A stretch of 64,000 nucleotides of DNA, taken from Algoriphagus pacificus (GTDB lineage Bacteria > Bacteroidota > Bacteroidia > Cytophagales > Cyclobacteriaceae). A program made the translations under genes and the position numbers. The stretch covers positions 748,270 through 812,269 of the forward strand of contig NZ_JAFKCU010000003.1 of the NCBI RefSeq assembly GCF_017254845.1, given 5' to 3'. Positions 8,638-17,621 of this stretch are shown here, piece by piece. The notes beneath the pieces are model-generated. The model worked only from the letters and a program-made list of their open reading frames with translations. It searched no databases and was not told where the DNA came from. Within the stretch, counting starts at the first letter, position 1. Each line of letters starts with the position of its first letter.

Positions 8638-9879
8638 TTAAAACTCACTCCTCTTCACTTTAATCAACCACTCACCTTTAGAGTTAATCAAACCATTTTG
8701 ATCAGTGTAGTTTTTACTTGGATTAAATCGTTCTATAGAAAGCATTTTACCGTCTTTCAGATTATGGATAATAGCATCCTGATGTTCTGATATTAATTCG
8801 CCATCAAGGGTAAATACTCTTGAAATATTCCCGTAAACAAAAACCCCCAACCCTTCATCTATCAGATCTACTAATGTTCTGTAAGGATTATAATCCAGGT
8901 ACTTCTCCCCTAAATAGCCAGATTTTTGAGGTGAATTTTGCCCTCCGGGACTTTGCTCCTCAACTCCCTGATCATTTAATAGTACCCATTTACTATTCAA
9001 ACCATATCGCATGGCAAATGAATATCCCTTGTAAAATAAAGAGGCCTCATCATAAATAGTTGGGATCAATAATTCACCCTGCTTATTTATAAAGCCAATC
9101 TTCAGATTGACAGTTTTGACCTGAGCCAAACCATCTGAAAAACGACCAGGTTTTATACTGTATTTGAAAGGGATTTGTGCATTGCCATTACTATCAATAT
9201 ATCCCCAAAATCCATCTTCGTTCTTAACAGCAGCCAATCCTTCAAAAAAAGGTTCTGCCTCTGAATAAATCATTGGAATTATAGGATTTAGGTTTAAGTC
9301 AAAATACCCCCATCGCTTGGTTTTAGGGTTCTCCAATGCAATCAATCCTTCTGAATAAACCGTATGGATTCCTCCAAAAGCTCCGTAATAATCCTTTTCT
9401 ATTCTATATTTAGCATAATCCAGCCCCATTGAAATACCAATGGAATCCAAACTATGAGAAGCTAAAAGCTTTCCTGAATCCGAAATCCAATAAATCCTAT
9501 ATGCATGCGTTTTACCCGTTTGCTCAAACCCTGCTAGGATTACACCATTTATCCATGATTCAACATAGTCAAATTCATATGGCAATTTGGGTTCCTCTTT
9601 GCCTATCTCCCATAATTGAAATTTTCCTTTTTTATTCTCGATAAAAAACAGTCCTTTCTGGTATTTTAAATTTTCGGGATATCCAGAAAAAATTTCGGCT
9701 TTCTCTCCTGAATCTGAGTTATAAGCAACTGTTTTACCTTGACTTCTGTAAATAAGATTTGTTCCGTCCCAAATCTGCCCAGTAGGTAAATATTGATTAA
9801 ACTCCCCCTCCAATACCACTTGTGCATCCAGGGAAATAGACATAGTTATCCCCCAAACTAAAAACATTAGTTTTTTCAT
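8638..9879 (-). CDS. WG-repeat (KWG) exported protein
   Basis: A 413-residue protein with an N-terminal signal peptide (about residues 1-19, ending SLDAQ) and several WG/KWG repeats. Examples are KRWGYFDLNLNPIIPMIY near residue 190 and FWGYIDSNGNAQIPFKY near 225, then a degenerate IGFINKQGELLIPTIY near 262. Such repeats form beta-propeller or beta-strand arrays in exported Bacteroidetes proteins; their ligands are mostly unknown. It is flanked by rteC upstream and its own terminator downstream, so it is probably a separately transcribed accessory gene of the conjugative element. Confidence 0.75.
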   Translation of the reverse strand: MKKLMFLVWGITMSISLDAQVVLEGEFNQYLPTGQIWDGTNLIYRSQGKTVAYNSDSGEKAEIFSGYPENLKYQKGLFFIENKKGKFQLWEIGKEEPKLPYEFDYVESWINGVILAGFEQTGKTHAYRIYWISDSGKLLASHSLDSIGISMGLDYAKYRIEKDYYGAFGGIHTVYSEGLIALENPKTKRWGYFDLNLNPIIPMIYSEAEPFFEGLAAVKNEDGFWGYIDSNGNAQIPFKYSIKPGRFSDGLAQVKTVNLKIGFINKQGELLIPTIYDEASLFYKGYSFAMRYGLNSKWVLLNDQGVEEQSPGGQNSPQKSGYLGEKYLDYNPYRTLVDLIDEGLGVFVYGNISRVFTLDGELISEHQDAIIHNLKDGKMLSIERFNPSKNYTDQNGLINSKGEWLIKVKRSEF

Positions 9880-9922
9880 GATTTTTAAATTTTAAATGGA
9901 TAGATAAATTGAACTCAGGCCA

Positions 9923-10771
9923 TTACACTAATCCTTCAGACTCCTCCATGTAGGCCTCAATTTTTTCTTTGACAAGGTCCAGAAACACCGTTCTGTTCTT
10001 TTTTCGGATCCTGATCTCCTGAAAAGTGCGATAGTAATCCTTCATCTCCTTTCCGAACAAAATCTCCATGGTCTGGGCAATCTCTTTGATATCTGCCCTA
10101 CCATGATTAAATACTCCACTTGCCTTTAACCCATAGACCAGTTCGACCAATTGGACTTTAGGTGCTGTCCAAGTAAGCTTGAACTTCTTTGTTAACTTTT
10201 CGGAAACAACTTCCCCATCTACTTCCTGAATCTTCTGTTGGATAAATTCAGAAAGTTTGATAGTGGCCATGATCCTGGAAAAAATCATGGTATGTACCGT
10301 ATAATACCGCTGGTCAACCGTATGGAGAAAACTAGTCGGTTTGATCAACGGAGACTCCACATTTCTTAAAAAATAGATGCGGTCAAAATGACTTTTCTGC
10401 ATCAGATGGTAGTTGAATAAGGCCCTGTTTCTGTTCTGGAATCCCTGGATCTGTTCCAGCTCTTTCCTGTAATGAGATTTCATTCCCTTCTTGCTCCCAA
10501 GAGGCACTCCTGATTCAACATTAAAGAGTTCCTCAAAGAAGATTGAATCCTTTAAAAGCTTGGTCATATAAAACTTAAAAAACAGAATCTCCTCTTCCTC
10601 ATCTTTGAATTGGTACTCCTCCAGATATTCCTTGATCAATCCCAGGGTTTTGTTCACCCGGTAAAAGGACGATTCTATTTTCACCAGCCGATTTTCCCCT
10701 TCCAGAGAAATCAGTTCTAAATCTTCTTGCAGATCTTCATAAATCTCATTGGCATAATTAAGGATTCCCAT
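9923..10771 (-). CDS. rteC: RteC-family regulator of a conjugative element
   Basis: A 282-residue protein matching the RteC pattern: an acidic helical opening, the stretch EEEILFFKFYMTKLLKDSIFF (about residues 58-78), a Pro-Gly segment (GVPLGSKKG) and the LFNYHLMQKSHFDRIYFLRN stretch around 120-140. In CTnDOT, RteC is a DNA-binding activator of excision genes that responds to tetracycline signalling. This copy is longer than classical RteC, with an extra C-terminal region (about 210-282). It stands at the outer end of the tra cluster, which supports its role as an element regulator. What signal it answers is not visible. Confidence 0.75.
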   Translation of the reverse strand: MGILNYANEIYEDLQEDLELISLEGENRLVKIESSFYRVNKTLGLIKEYLEEYQFKDEEEEILFFKFYMTKLLKDSIFFEELFNVESGVPLGSKKGMKSHYRKELEQIQGFQNRNRALFNYHLMQKSHFDRIYFLRNVESPLIKPTSFLHTVDQRYYTVHTMIFSRIMATIKLSEFIQQKIQEVDGEVVSEKLTKKFKLTWTAPKVQLVELVYGLKASGVFNHGRADIKEIAQTMEILFGKEMKDYYRTFQEIRIRKKNRTVFLDLVKEKIEAYMEESEGLV

Positions 10772-11172
10772 ACGTAGTCATTTTTAAGTCCAAAAACACA
10801 TTTCATGCAACTGCAAAACCAGTACACACTAGTTGTTGAATCAAAGTCAATAACTGAAAATCCACAGAGTTGAAAGGATTAAAAGAAAGCTATTGGCGCT
10901 ACTCAAAACCTTTAGAACTAAAGAAAAACCAATCAAAGACCTTTATTTAACACCCTGCTAATCTGAATATTAGATAATAGTAATCAAAGTCTTTCTGGAA
11001 AATATGGATTCTTAGGATTCATAGGAAAATGCAGAAAATAGAGACAATCTGGAATAGTTATACTCCAATGAATTTTCTTCCGCCCTTCACCTTCATAGCT
11101 GTGAAAAATAAAGCCGTTCCTCCTGATACTTTGGTAAAAAATTTCTGCAGAATTATTCTGGTGGAAAAAAAA
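10772..11172. other. Divergent intergenic region between rteC and the LanB gene
   Basis: About 400 bases separate two divergently transcribed genes, so promoters for both must lie here. The frame of the LanB gene extends upstream to an ATG at 11029, but that extension is rich in Lys/Asn and lacks family similarity. No convincing precursor-peptide ORF, repeat or terminator was seen. Confidence 0.4.
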
Positions 11173-13719
11173 ATGGACTTTATTTATCGAATTCCCCTGA
11201 TTGATTTTGACCCCTCCAATCCTTCGGAAATTATCAGAAACTGGGTACAAATCACCGATACAATCCACTATTCCTCACCGGAACTATTTCAACAGATCCA
11301 TGGAAAAGACTATGATGCTCTCTCGGAAGAAATCAAACTATCCATTTATAAATACCTGTTGCGCGGAAGGTACCGGGCAACCCCCTTCGGTAAATGGGCT
11401 GCTGTAGGCACAGGTCGATGGGATAACACAAAAAAAACCATTCTGGACCTCGATACTAAACAGATCCTGCCTATTGAAAAAAAACCAACAAATCAGGAGA
11501 ACTATACCCTGGCTCCCGGACTGGAACCCTGCCCTCCCATGATCCGGTACCTTCAATTTGACCAAAAAGAGCAAAAATGGATCTATAGCCTGATCGCAGA
11601 AAATAAGATTCTGAACACCCTGATCAGACATTTCGAAGAGAAACAATTACTGGATTTCAGGGAGTTTTCTACCTGGTTTTCCGGAATCGATAGAGAATCA
11701 AAGCTGGAAATATGGAACAGGGTCCTTGCAACTGGAATAATCCTGAAAGCCACCAGAGAAAAACAACATTCCAATCCCCAAAACATCAACCTGAAAGCCC
11801 TGGAAACAGTCTTCTTGGATCCCTCGATCAGGGAAAAACTGGATATGTTTACTAAGCAATCAGGAAAACTATTCACCCAACAGAAAAAGCCGATTCTTGA
11901 AAAATTCAAGAATTTGTTCCAGGCCAAGTTTGATGATCGTTTTGTCTCCCTCCATCAATTGATGTGCGAAGCTGTCCTTTTACAGGAATCCCTGGCGGCA
12001 GTAGATAGGAACGGCTACGTTTCCTCCAGCAAATTACCCAATCTATTTCCAGGAATTAACCAAATAGATTTAAGCCAGGAAGCCGCCAAGGAACAACTCC
12101 CCGACCAAATCCATGATATCCAATACCTCTTCCGAGTAGACGCGGCAGGGAGAATCCTGATGGATAATATTGTCTGCAACCGCCCATTTGTCTATTCTGG
12201 AAGGTTTTCAGAAGATCAACAGCTATTTCAATTCATCAAGGATATGAATCCTGAGCTTAAAAATCCCATCTCTTTCCGCTATTGCGATATCCAGTTGATG
12301 GAATCCGATACCATCCAATTCCTCTGCCGACATCAAAATTGCTATAGCCATCAATTAGGCCCGATTCAAGATCAAGAGACTGGAACCATTTCCCTAAAAG
12401 AGGTATATCTGGGTATCCATGAGGACCGCATTCTGTTGTATTGGAAGAAAAAAAACATAGTTCTCCTACCTGTTTTCCAACACCCTTTGAACGGCCAGCA
12501 GATCTCCCTAAACCTTTTCCGGTTGCTTTGGGAAATCAGCAATCAGGACTCATTTAAATTCCTCCCCTATACCACTGGCCAAACCTCCCGATATTACCCT
12601 GAATACCGTTGGGGAAACATTATCCTCCAGCCACGAAAATGGATCTATAAAGCTGAGGAATTTTCATCCATACAGGATTTAAAGAATTCCTTGCAGGAAG
12701 ACGCTATTCCCGATCCTGTCCAAGTTGGCACAATGGATCAGGAGTTAGTCCTTTATTGGAAAAACCCATTGGATTTGAAAATCCTTTGGAAAGAACTGAA
12801 CAAACGGGAAAAGCTTCATTTGTTGGAGGCAGTAGGTTATGATGATCCCCTGTTTTATTCCGGAAATGGCAAGCCTGTATTTCCCCAGATTGTCTACCAG
12901 AGCAAGGTACACCCACCGAAAGTAACCATTCCGGGCTTGGTCAACTACCTGGATGAGCAGGACCCTTCCTGTCTTTACTTCAGAATTGGCACAAGTCCCC
13001 AAGGTCTTATCACCCTGTTAAAAAAGACGTTGCCTTCGCTGATCCATGAACTCAAACGAGAACTCCCGACCCTGAATTGGTATTTTCTGATATATGGAAT
13101 GCCTAAACTGGAAGTAAGGATCCGCTTCCTGAGACTCAAAGCGAAACAAAAAGCCATGATCAGAAATGTAGCCTACGGACATTTTCAAAAAGATCCGCAG
13201 CTATCTCTCCGGGAGGCCACCTATTATCCTGAATTTGAAAAATATGGTATTACCGACCAGAACAAATCAAACCAACTGTTTCAATGGGAATCCGAATTGG
13301 TACTACAGGGAAATAAGGAAAACAGTTTGCCTTTGATCTGCTGGGAGGAAGAGGCAAAGGTGGATTTATTCAGTGAAATCTGGTCAGAAGTATTTTTCAA
13401 AAGCAGTCTCCGAGATGTCTATCTAGAAGAATTCAAAATGATTCTGAAAACCCTATCCACCCAGGACATCCGGAAAATCAGAAAAAGCTTTGATCCAACC
13501 CTTTCCTCAAAAGCATGGAAAGGCTCCACACAGACTTATCTTCAGTGTATTCAAAAACATAGGAATTACCAAAATACCACCAGGCAAAAGTCCTTTCTCC
13601 TTAACCATTTCCATATGATGGCCAATCGCTTCTTTTTAATGAATGCCATGGATTATGAGGAAATCTGCCGGTATGTGACCTACCGAAAACTAGGCAGGAA
13701 GATCCATATGGGTTCATGA
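11173..13719 (+). CDS. LanB-type lantibiotic/thiopeptide dehydratase
   Basis: The chosen ATG (MDFIYRIPLIDF) gives a protein of about 848 residues whose start matches the usual opening of LanB proteins. A lantibiotic dehydratase N-terminal domain is indicated by KYLLRGRYRATPFGKWAAVGTG (about residues 55-77). The C-terminal SpaB_C / thiopeptide-type domain is indicated by LNWYFLIYGMPKLEVRIRF and the later YYPEFEKYGI. Such enzymes glutamylate and then eliminate Ser/Thr side chains of ribosomal peptides, using glutamyl-tRNA. It is the only plus-strand gene in its surroundings and has no adjacent LanC, transporter or evident precursor. The product and partner peptide are therefore unknown. Confidence 0.82.
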   Translation: MDFIYRIPLIDFDPSNPSEIIRNWVQITDTIHYSSPELFQQIHGKDYDALSEEIKLSIYKYLLRGRYRATPFGKWAAVGTGRWDNTKKTILDLDTKQILPIEKKPTNQENYTLAPGLEPCPPMIRYLQFDQKEQKWIYSLIAENKILNTLIRHFEEKQLLDFREFSTWFSGIDRESKLEIWNRVLATGIILKATREKQHSNPQNINLKALETVFLDPSIREKLDMFTKQSGKLFTQQKKPILEKFKNLFQAKFDDRFVSLHQLMCEAVLLQESLAAVDRNGYVSSSKLPNLFPGINQIDLSQEAAKEQLPDQIHDIQYLFRVDAAGRILMDNIVCNRPFVYSGRFSEDQQLFQFIKDMNPELKNPISFRYCDIQLMESDTIQFLCRHQNCYSHQLGPIQDQETGTISLKEVYLGIHEDRILLYWKKKNIVLLPVFQHPLNGQQISLNLFRLLWEISNQDSFKFLPYTTGQTSRYYPEYRWGNIILQPRKWIYKAEEFSSIQDLKNSLQEDAIPDPVQVGTMDQELVLYWKNPLDLKILWKELNKREKLHLLEAVGYDDPLFYSGNGKPVFPQIVYQSKVHPPKVTIPGLVNYLDEQDPSCLYFRIGTSPQGLITLLKKTLPSLIHELKRELPTLNWYFLIYGMPKLEVRIRFLRLKAKQKAMIRNVAYGHFQKDPQLSLREATYYPEFEKYGITDQNKSNQLFQWESELVLQGNKENSLPLICWEEEAKVDLFSEIWSEVFFKSSLRDVYLEEFKMILKTLSTQDIRKIRKSFDPTLSSKAWKGSTQTYLQCIQKHRNYQNTTRQKSFLLNHFHMMANRFFLMNAMDYEEICRYVTYRKLGRKIHMGS

Positions 13720-13746
13720 ACCCAATGCCAATCACTGAATGACAGG

Positions 13747-14469
13747 TTAAAAAAGACTCGGCCCAAAAAAATGATCTACTTTCCTGCGATAGACCTTACC
13801 GATAGGAATACTCTTTCCTGTGATCAGGATGATTTCAGAGTATTGGATACGTTTGACCTTGTTGATATTAATGGCAAATGATTTATGGATCTGCAATATA
13901 TTCCGTGGCCCGAATTTTTTGACTGCGTTCCGAAGACTGGAAACCTCAACCTTCTTGGATTTCCCAGAATAGATATTGGTATAATTTCCTGTTTGTTCCA
14001 GGTAATCAATCTCATCAATATGGATAACTTCCCCGGTGACACCCCCTGAGGAATTGATTATTCTAAAAGAATCCATCAAAGAAGGTCTGGAAATCCCGTT
14101 CTTTTCAAGTCGTTCCTTTGCCCTTTTCAAACCAACAGCTACCTCTTTGTAAAAGGCAGGTTTTAATACGAAATAAACCGAGTCTATCTGGTACCCTGAT
14201 ACGGCAAACTTATCATAGGCAGAACATAAAATGATGGGTATTTCCGAATTCTTCAGGCGTTCGGCCAGCTCGAGACCTCCCAAATGCGGCATCATCACAT
14301 CCAAAATCAGAATATCCGCTTCACCTTCCTCCATTTTTTCCAGCCCTTCCAAGGAATCCTTCGTGGCAAAGGCCAATTCGTATTCGGAAAACTGGGACAG
14401 AATTTCCTTTAGGGAATCCAAAGCGGCCTGTTCATCATCAATTAAACCTACTTTCAATTTAGTATCCAT
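13747..14469 (-). CDS. LytTR-family response regulator
   Basis: A 240-residue two-domain regulator. The receiver domain (about residues 5-118) has the acidic pair at 11-12, phosphoacceptor Asp at about 57 (DILILDVMMP) and the conserved Lys in VLKPAF. The LytTR DNA-binding domain (about 135-240) has the typical VIHIDEIDYLEQTGNYTNIY stretch and IHKSFAININKVKRI. It overlaps the sensor gene upstream by 11 bases, so the two are one operon. The stop lies 27 bases from the end of the convergent LanB gene. Its likely targets are the neighbouring genes, but no binding repeat was identified. Confidence 0.9.
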   Translation of the reverse strand: MDTKLKVGLIDDEQAALDSLKEILSQFSEYELAFATKDSLEGLEKMEEGEADILILDVMMPHLGGLELAERLKNSEIPIILCSAYDKFAVSGYQIDSVYFVLKPAFYKEVAVGLKRAKERLEKNGISRPSLMDSFRIINSSGGVTGEVIHIDEIDYLEQTGNYTNIYSGKSKKVEVSSLRNAVKKFGPRNILQIHKSFAININKVKRIQYSEIILITGKSIPIGKVYRRKVDHFFGPSLF

Positions 14470-15556
14470 AATCTATCATTAACATCAATGAAAATTCCCG
14501 ATCCGTCAAAGTATAAAAGAGCTGGTAGTCCTCCTCAAAATAATAATCAAGGACCTTTTTCACTGTTTTGATCCCAAATCCCGACTCCTCTGCCGAATAA
14601 TTTTTACGGTTGAGATTATGGATCGTCAGGGTAAACAGGATGCGTCCATCCTCTCTACTTTCATCAAGCCTAAAGCCAATCTGACAAGGCACTTGTTTGT
14701 TTTGGTAGTCTCCATGTTTGTATACATCGATATACAGGGTAAGCAAGAGCATTTTTGGCAAAGGCAGTTCAGAAGCCAGCTTCTCATTAACCTGAAATCT
14801 GTTGCTAACATTCAAACTGTCTCCAAAACGCTGTTCCTGACAAAAAGCAAAGGCCTGAATAGCAGCTAACTCCTCCATCAGACTGTTTTCTGATTCCAGG
14901 TCTTTGTAACTGTATTTAAGCACCAGTGAAAACTGCTCTATATCCTGAGATAGATCCCCGGAACAATCTTTGGCCTTTACACTGATCCCATTTAACATGT
15001 TCAAAACAAAATGTGGCCCCAATTGCATGGAATTATGCTGTAGTTCCAACTCATCTAACTGGTGTTTTTTCTGCTTGCTGTCTTTTAACAGGATATAGTA
15101 AGCCAATAAGCCCCATAGAAAGAATGTCAGGCCCTGGAACTGGAATAATCTCAGAAACTCCAGCCAGATCATGGAAAAGGAGATACTTGATCCCCTTCCT
15201 GAAAAAATGATCAAAAATTTCAGACCCGTAATAAACAACACCATTCCCACTAGGTATAAAATCCCCTTCCGCCAATTTCTCTGCAAAAGCATATAGGGTA
15301 AAAGGAAATAATAAAGAAGCCATGAAAAAGCAAAACCGAAAAAGAGGTTGGCCAATGCATAGGGCAGATCCATCGGAACATCCAAGATCATGACTGAGAA
15401 AAAATCCAATAAGGCATAACCACCCCAGACCACCACCAAAACCAAATCAGGATATTTAAATATCCTATCCAGCATGCTGTTAAACGAATACATACTGCTG
15501 TTTGTAATGGATTTTTGAATCCGGTCATATAAGCGGATACTTTTCATATAAATCAA
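14459..15556 (-). CDS. LytS/YehU-type sensor histidine kinase
   Basis: A 365-residue membrane sensor with four or five hydrophobic segments in the first 170 residues. The His_kinase motif is at about residue 182 (QLGPHFVLNMLNGI), where the usual PHFLFN appears as PHFVLN. The HATPase region near the C-terminus has a GFGIKTVKKVLDYYF motif, which is compact and lacks a classic N-box that I could identify. It pairs with the LytTR regulator. The start ATG lies upstream of a hairpin-rich intergenic region on the other strand. Confidence 0.85.
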   Translation of the reverse strand: MIYMKSIRLYDRIQKSITNSSMYSFNSMLDRIFKYPDLVLVVVWGGYALLDFFSVMILDVPMDLPYALANLFFGFAFSWLLYYFLLPYMLLQRNWRKGILYLVGMVLFITGLKFLIIFSGRGSSISFSMIWLEFLRLFQFQGLTFFLWGLLAYYILLKDSKQKKHQLDELELQHNSMQLGPHFVLNMLNGISVKAKDCSGDLSQDIEQFSLVLKYSYKDLESENSLMEELAAIQAFAFCQEQRFGDSLNVSNRFQVNEKLASELPLPKMLLLTLYIDVYKHGDYQNKQVPCQIGFRLDESREDGRILFTLTIHNLNRKNYSAEESGFGIKTVKKVLDYYFEEDYQLFYTLTDREFSLMLMIDYGY

Positions 15557-15628
15557 CTAAAAACGAACATGATACAGAAACAAGATCTCCTACAGGCAAA
15601 CTTCAAGACTGAACAGGTACAACAGCGG

Positions 15629-15865
15629 TATTTTCTGGAGAAAAACTCCTCCAGACAAAATAAAACCGCAAGTATTTTCAGGGAGTGTCATACAACCATT
15701 ACCACTGGTTGAGACACCATTTGTTGATGCAGAAGGCATCAATTTGACAGGGCTCCTTTCCCTGTACCGTACGACTTAGTAAAAAAAACAAAGACCGGAT
15801 CGTCATTCCGGTGGGAGGAAAATTCCCAATTTCAAACGGACTTCATCGGAATGAAGTCCGTTTTT
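15629..15865 (+). ncRNA. Hairpin-rich intergenic segment, candidate structured RNA
   Basis: Six successive inverted repeats fill this stretch: 15635-15640/15649-15654, 15693-15698/15706-15711 (with an outer TGTC/GACA pair), 15724-15730/15736-15742, 15747-15752/15760-15765, 15794-15799/15807-15812 and a 13-bp perfect stem 15834-15846/15851-15863. The last stem is followed by a short T run on the plus strand. This resembles a small RNA ending at an intrinsic terminator, but the last hairpin may instead serve the convergent minus-strand gene. No promoter was identified, and no known family was recognised. Confidence 0.35.
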
Positions 15866-16077
15866 CATTTATTCGTTTCCTCCAGAATAGAAGTCTCGAC
15901 TTCCTTGACGGGGATACCGTGGAACTCAGCATACTCCTGGACTGTCACCAGTTGATGCTTTGATTTCCCGTAATACTCCTTCACTTGCTTAATGACACTA
16001 TAAGCATACGACCTGCTCCTTCCGGTAAATACCATGATATCCTGAGCATAAATGATGTGCCTTTTTTTAACATTCAT
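15865..16077 (-). CDS. Small HTH-like protein
   Basis: A 70-residue protein with a predicted helix-turn-helix-like pattern (YAQDIMVFTGRSRSYAYSVIKQVK, about residues 10-33) and a second short helix segment (VTVQEYAEFHGI). Similar small proteins with a KKRHIIYAQDI opening occur in Bacteroidetes, usually without a known role; this is recalled, not checked. It stands alone on the minus strand beside the two-component genes. The 13-bp hairpin at 15834-15863 directly follows its stop and may end its transcript. A DNA-binding role is plausible but unproven. Confidence 0.55.
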   Translation of the reverse strand: MNVKKRHIIYAQDIMVFTGRSRSYAYSVIKQVKEYYGKSKHQLVTVQEYAEFHGIPVKEVETSILEETNK

Positions 16078-16404
16078 TCTATGTTCAGTTTAACAGCTCA
16101 TGCCGCTGATGGGCATCTCCTTTTTACTAAGTGTTTAAGATTGACAACTAGCCTTTTGATCAATCTTGACCTAATTTAATAATTAACCTTGATTATCAAC
16201 ACATTAGAAGTACTTTTTATTTAGTTTATTTGATAAAAATCAAAGACTTAAACGTTCCCCATATTTTCAAAAAAGGCCTTAAACCTCTTTCTTCCTAACC
16301 TGACTTCCTTTCCTCCTATAAATTCAACTGTTCCTCCTTTTTATTTGGATTTAGGTTTCAACCTTTATGAAATTGGTAGGGTAATAAAAAAAGTGAAGTT
16401 GAAG
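16078..16404. other. AT-rich divergent intergenic region
   Basis: About 330 bases between the small HTH-like gene and the divergent MauE/DoxX-type gene. The region is AT-rich with poly-T and poly-A runs and must hold promoters for both. I see no clear operator, repeat or additional ORF. Confidence 0.35.
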
Positions 16405-16836
16405 ATGCGGGCTATTACAACAATCATCACAGGACTACTATTATTTGTATTTACCTACACAGGGCTGGATAAACTCTTCCGGTTCGAGGCTAGTCGGAAG
16501 GCTTTTCATAACCAGACTTTTCCGGAAGAATTGGCCGAGGTACTGAGCTATGCAGTTCCCATCACAGAGTTGCTGATTGCCCTGCTCCTACTCTTTTCAG
16601 TAACCCGATGGTGGGGATACCTCTCAAGTCTCTTACTCCTCACCGTCTTTACAACTTATGTGGGCTTGATCTGGGTGGGAGCTTTTCCAAGGGTTCCCTG
16701 CAACTGTGCAGGGATATTGGAGAGCCTAGATTGGGAAGCACATTTCTGGCTCAACTGCTTTCTAATCGGACTCAGCATCTTAGGACTGAAAACCAAAAAA
16801 AAAGCGGAACCAAAAGGTTCCGCTTTAGAGCGCTAA
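16405..16836 (+). CDS. MauE/DoxX-family redox-associated membrane protein
   Basis: The ATG at 16405 (MRAITTIITGLLLFVF) is preferred because it opens directly into the first membrane segment; the longer frame adds 20 basic residues. The roughly 143-residue product has four membrane segments. The TGLDKLFRFEAS motif after the first segment is typical of MauE/DoxX proteins. A conserved Cys pair in PCNCAG (about residues 96-101) fits the MauE group, which is linked with thiol oxidation and disulfide formation in exported proteins. A Cys-containing exported peptide gene follows on the same strand and a thioredoxin-fold protein lies in the adjoining cluster, which supports a thiol-linked job. Confidence 0.8.
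   Translation: MRAITTIITGLLLFVFTYTGLDKLFRFEASRKAFHNQTFPEELAEVLSYAVPITELLIALLLLFSVTRWWGYLSSLLLLTVFTTYVGLIWVGAFPRVPCNCAGILESLDWEAHFWLNCFLIGLSILGLKTKKKAEPKGSALER
16803..16824. terminator. Hairpin in the last codons of the MauE-like gene, possible terminator
   Basis: A 9-bp perfect stem (AGCGGAACC / GGTTCCGCT) with a 4-base loop lies inside the coding end of the MauE-like gene, 10 bases before its stop. The T run follows it on the minus strand (the A-rich 16795-16802), so it would best stop transcription coming from the right; on the plus strand only CTTTAG follows. Confidence 0.4.
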
Positions 16837-17030
16837 GCAACCAATCAGGCAATCAGAACAAATCCATTACTTTAATTTAACTAATTTCTATTTAAAAAAT
16901 AACAATCAATTATAAAAAATATAGTTTACTAAAACCTTAATAAACAAAATAAATAAAAAACGGGGCAGGCAAAAGGCAACCCACCCCAAAAAATTGTCTT
17001 CAAATACTTCTTAAAATCAAGAAAATAGCA

Positions 17031-17195
17031 GTGTCCATCTTCAATGACCGGGAGTGAAGATGCCGGTCAACACTCGGCGCTGCAGGAGAAAGAACCTACT
17101 CCCAAACCGGGGCAACCCGGAAGGTTCAGCCTCTGAATCAGAGTCCTTGGACGGATTCTTCCTGAAAGATAAAGCCCTCGGAAGGGACTCAAGAT
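17031..17195 (+). promoter_or_regulatory. Structured 5' leader before the exported peptide gene
   Basis: A GC-rich island within AT-rich sequence with several stems: CATCTTCA/TGAAGATG (17036-17043 with 17055-17062), GACCGG/CCGGTC (17046-17051 with 17063-17068), GAACCT/AGGTTC (17092-17097 with 17122-17127) enclosing a CCGGG/CCCGG stem with a GCAA loop, CTCTG/CAGAG (17131-17135 with 17139-17143) and GAGTCC/GGACTC (17141-17146 with 17185-17190). The first two stems interlock and the last two share bases, so alternative folds are possible. No known riboswitch class was recognised. Confidence 0.4.
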
Positions 17196-17255
17196 CAGGG
17201 GAAACAAATTAATTCGATGTTTAACCGGGAGTCAACTCCCACAACCAACAGAATT

Positions 17256-17543
17256 ATGAAATCAATTAAAAACCTGCTCCCTGCGCTGGCTTTAGTGCTT
17301 GGAGCAAGCATGGCAATGGCCATGAATTTCGCCAACAATCCTACCGAGCGATATGCTGAAGATCCAGCTCCGGGGACTGAAGTCTGGTACGATCTGACCG
17401 ACATTACCCCTGGGCCATCCACCTACCAGTGTGATGAAGAGGTCGATCAGACCTGCTCCCATATGGATCCCAATTCTTCTAGCAATGAAGTTGAAGAAGG
17501 AGAATTCATCAAGAATGGATCCCTCCCTTTGGCCACATTGTAA
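17256..17543 (+). CDS. Exported Cys-containing peptide, DUF6520-like
   Basis: The ATG at 17256 (MKSIKNLLPALALVLGASMAMA) starts a clear signal peptide of about 23 residues; the longer frame upstream lacks this. The mature part is acidic, about 70 residues, with two Cys (YQCDEEVDQTCSH) and several Ser/Thr and Pro. Size, signal peptide and the Cys-acidic-Cys pattern resemble Bacteroidetes DUF6520 proteins; I assign this from memory and with caution. It follows a MauE/DoxX gene and a structured leader and ends before a strong terminator. It could be a substrate of the redox protein, or of the LanB enzyme, though a signal peptide is unusual for a lanthipeptide precursor. Confidence 0.6.
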   Translation: MKSIKNLLPALALVLGASMAMAMNFANNPTERYAEDPAPGTEVWYDLTDITPGPSTYQCDEEVDQTCSHMDPNSSSNEVEEGEFIKNGSLPLATL

Positions 17544-17561
17544 GTTGATTGGCTTATTTCA

Positions 17562-17591
17562 GGGGTTCCCGATTATGGGAACCCCTTTTTT
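17562..17591 (+). terminator. Rho-independent terminator after the exported peptide gene
   Basis: A 9-bp stem (GGGGTTCCC / GGGAACCCC) with a 6-base loop, followed on the plus strand by eight T bases. It lies 18 bases after the stop of the exported peptide and also separates it from the convergent SusD gene. Confidence 0.9.
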
Positions 17592-17621
17592 TTATTCCGG
17601 CAAGGATCATTCAACGATTGC

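Noticed and set aside
11029-11172. Upstream start for the LanB protein at 11029
   Set aside because: The added 48 residues lack similarity to the family, whose proteins start close to the RxPL motif found right after the ATG at 11173.
10772-11172. Lanthipeptide precursor gene next to LanB
   Set aside because: No short frame with a GG-type leader and Ser/Thr/Cys-rich core was found here or directly after the LanB gene.
17036-17068. H-type pseudoknot from CATCTTCA/TGAAGATG and GACCGG/CCGGTC
   Set aside because: No loop base would remain to cross the 8-bp first stem, so both helices cannot form together; mutually exclusive stems are more likely.
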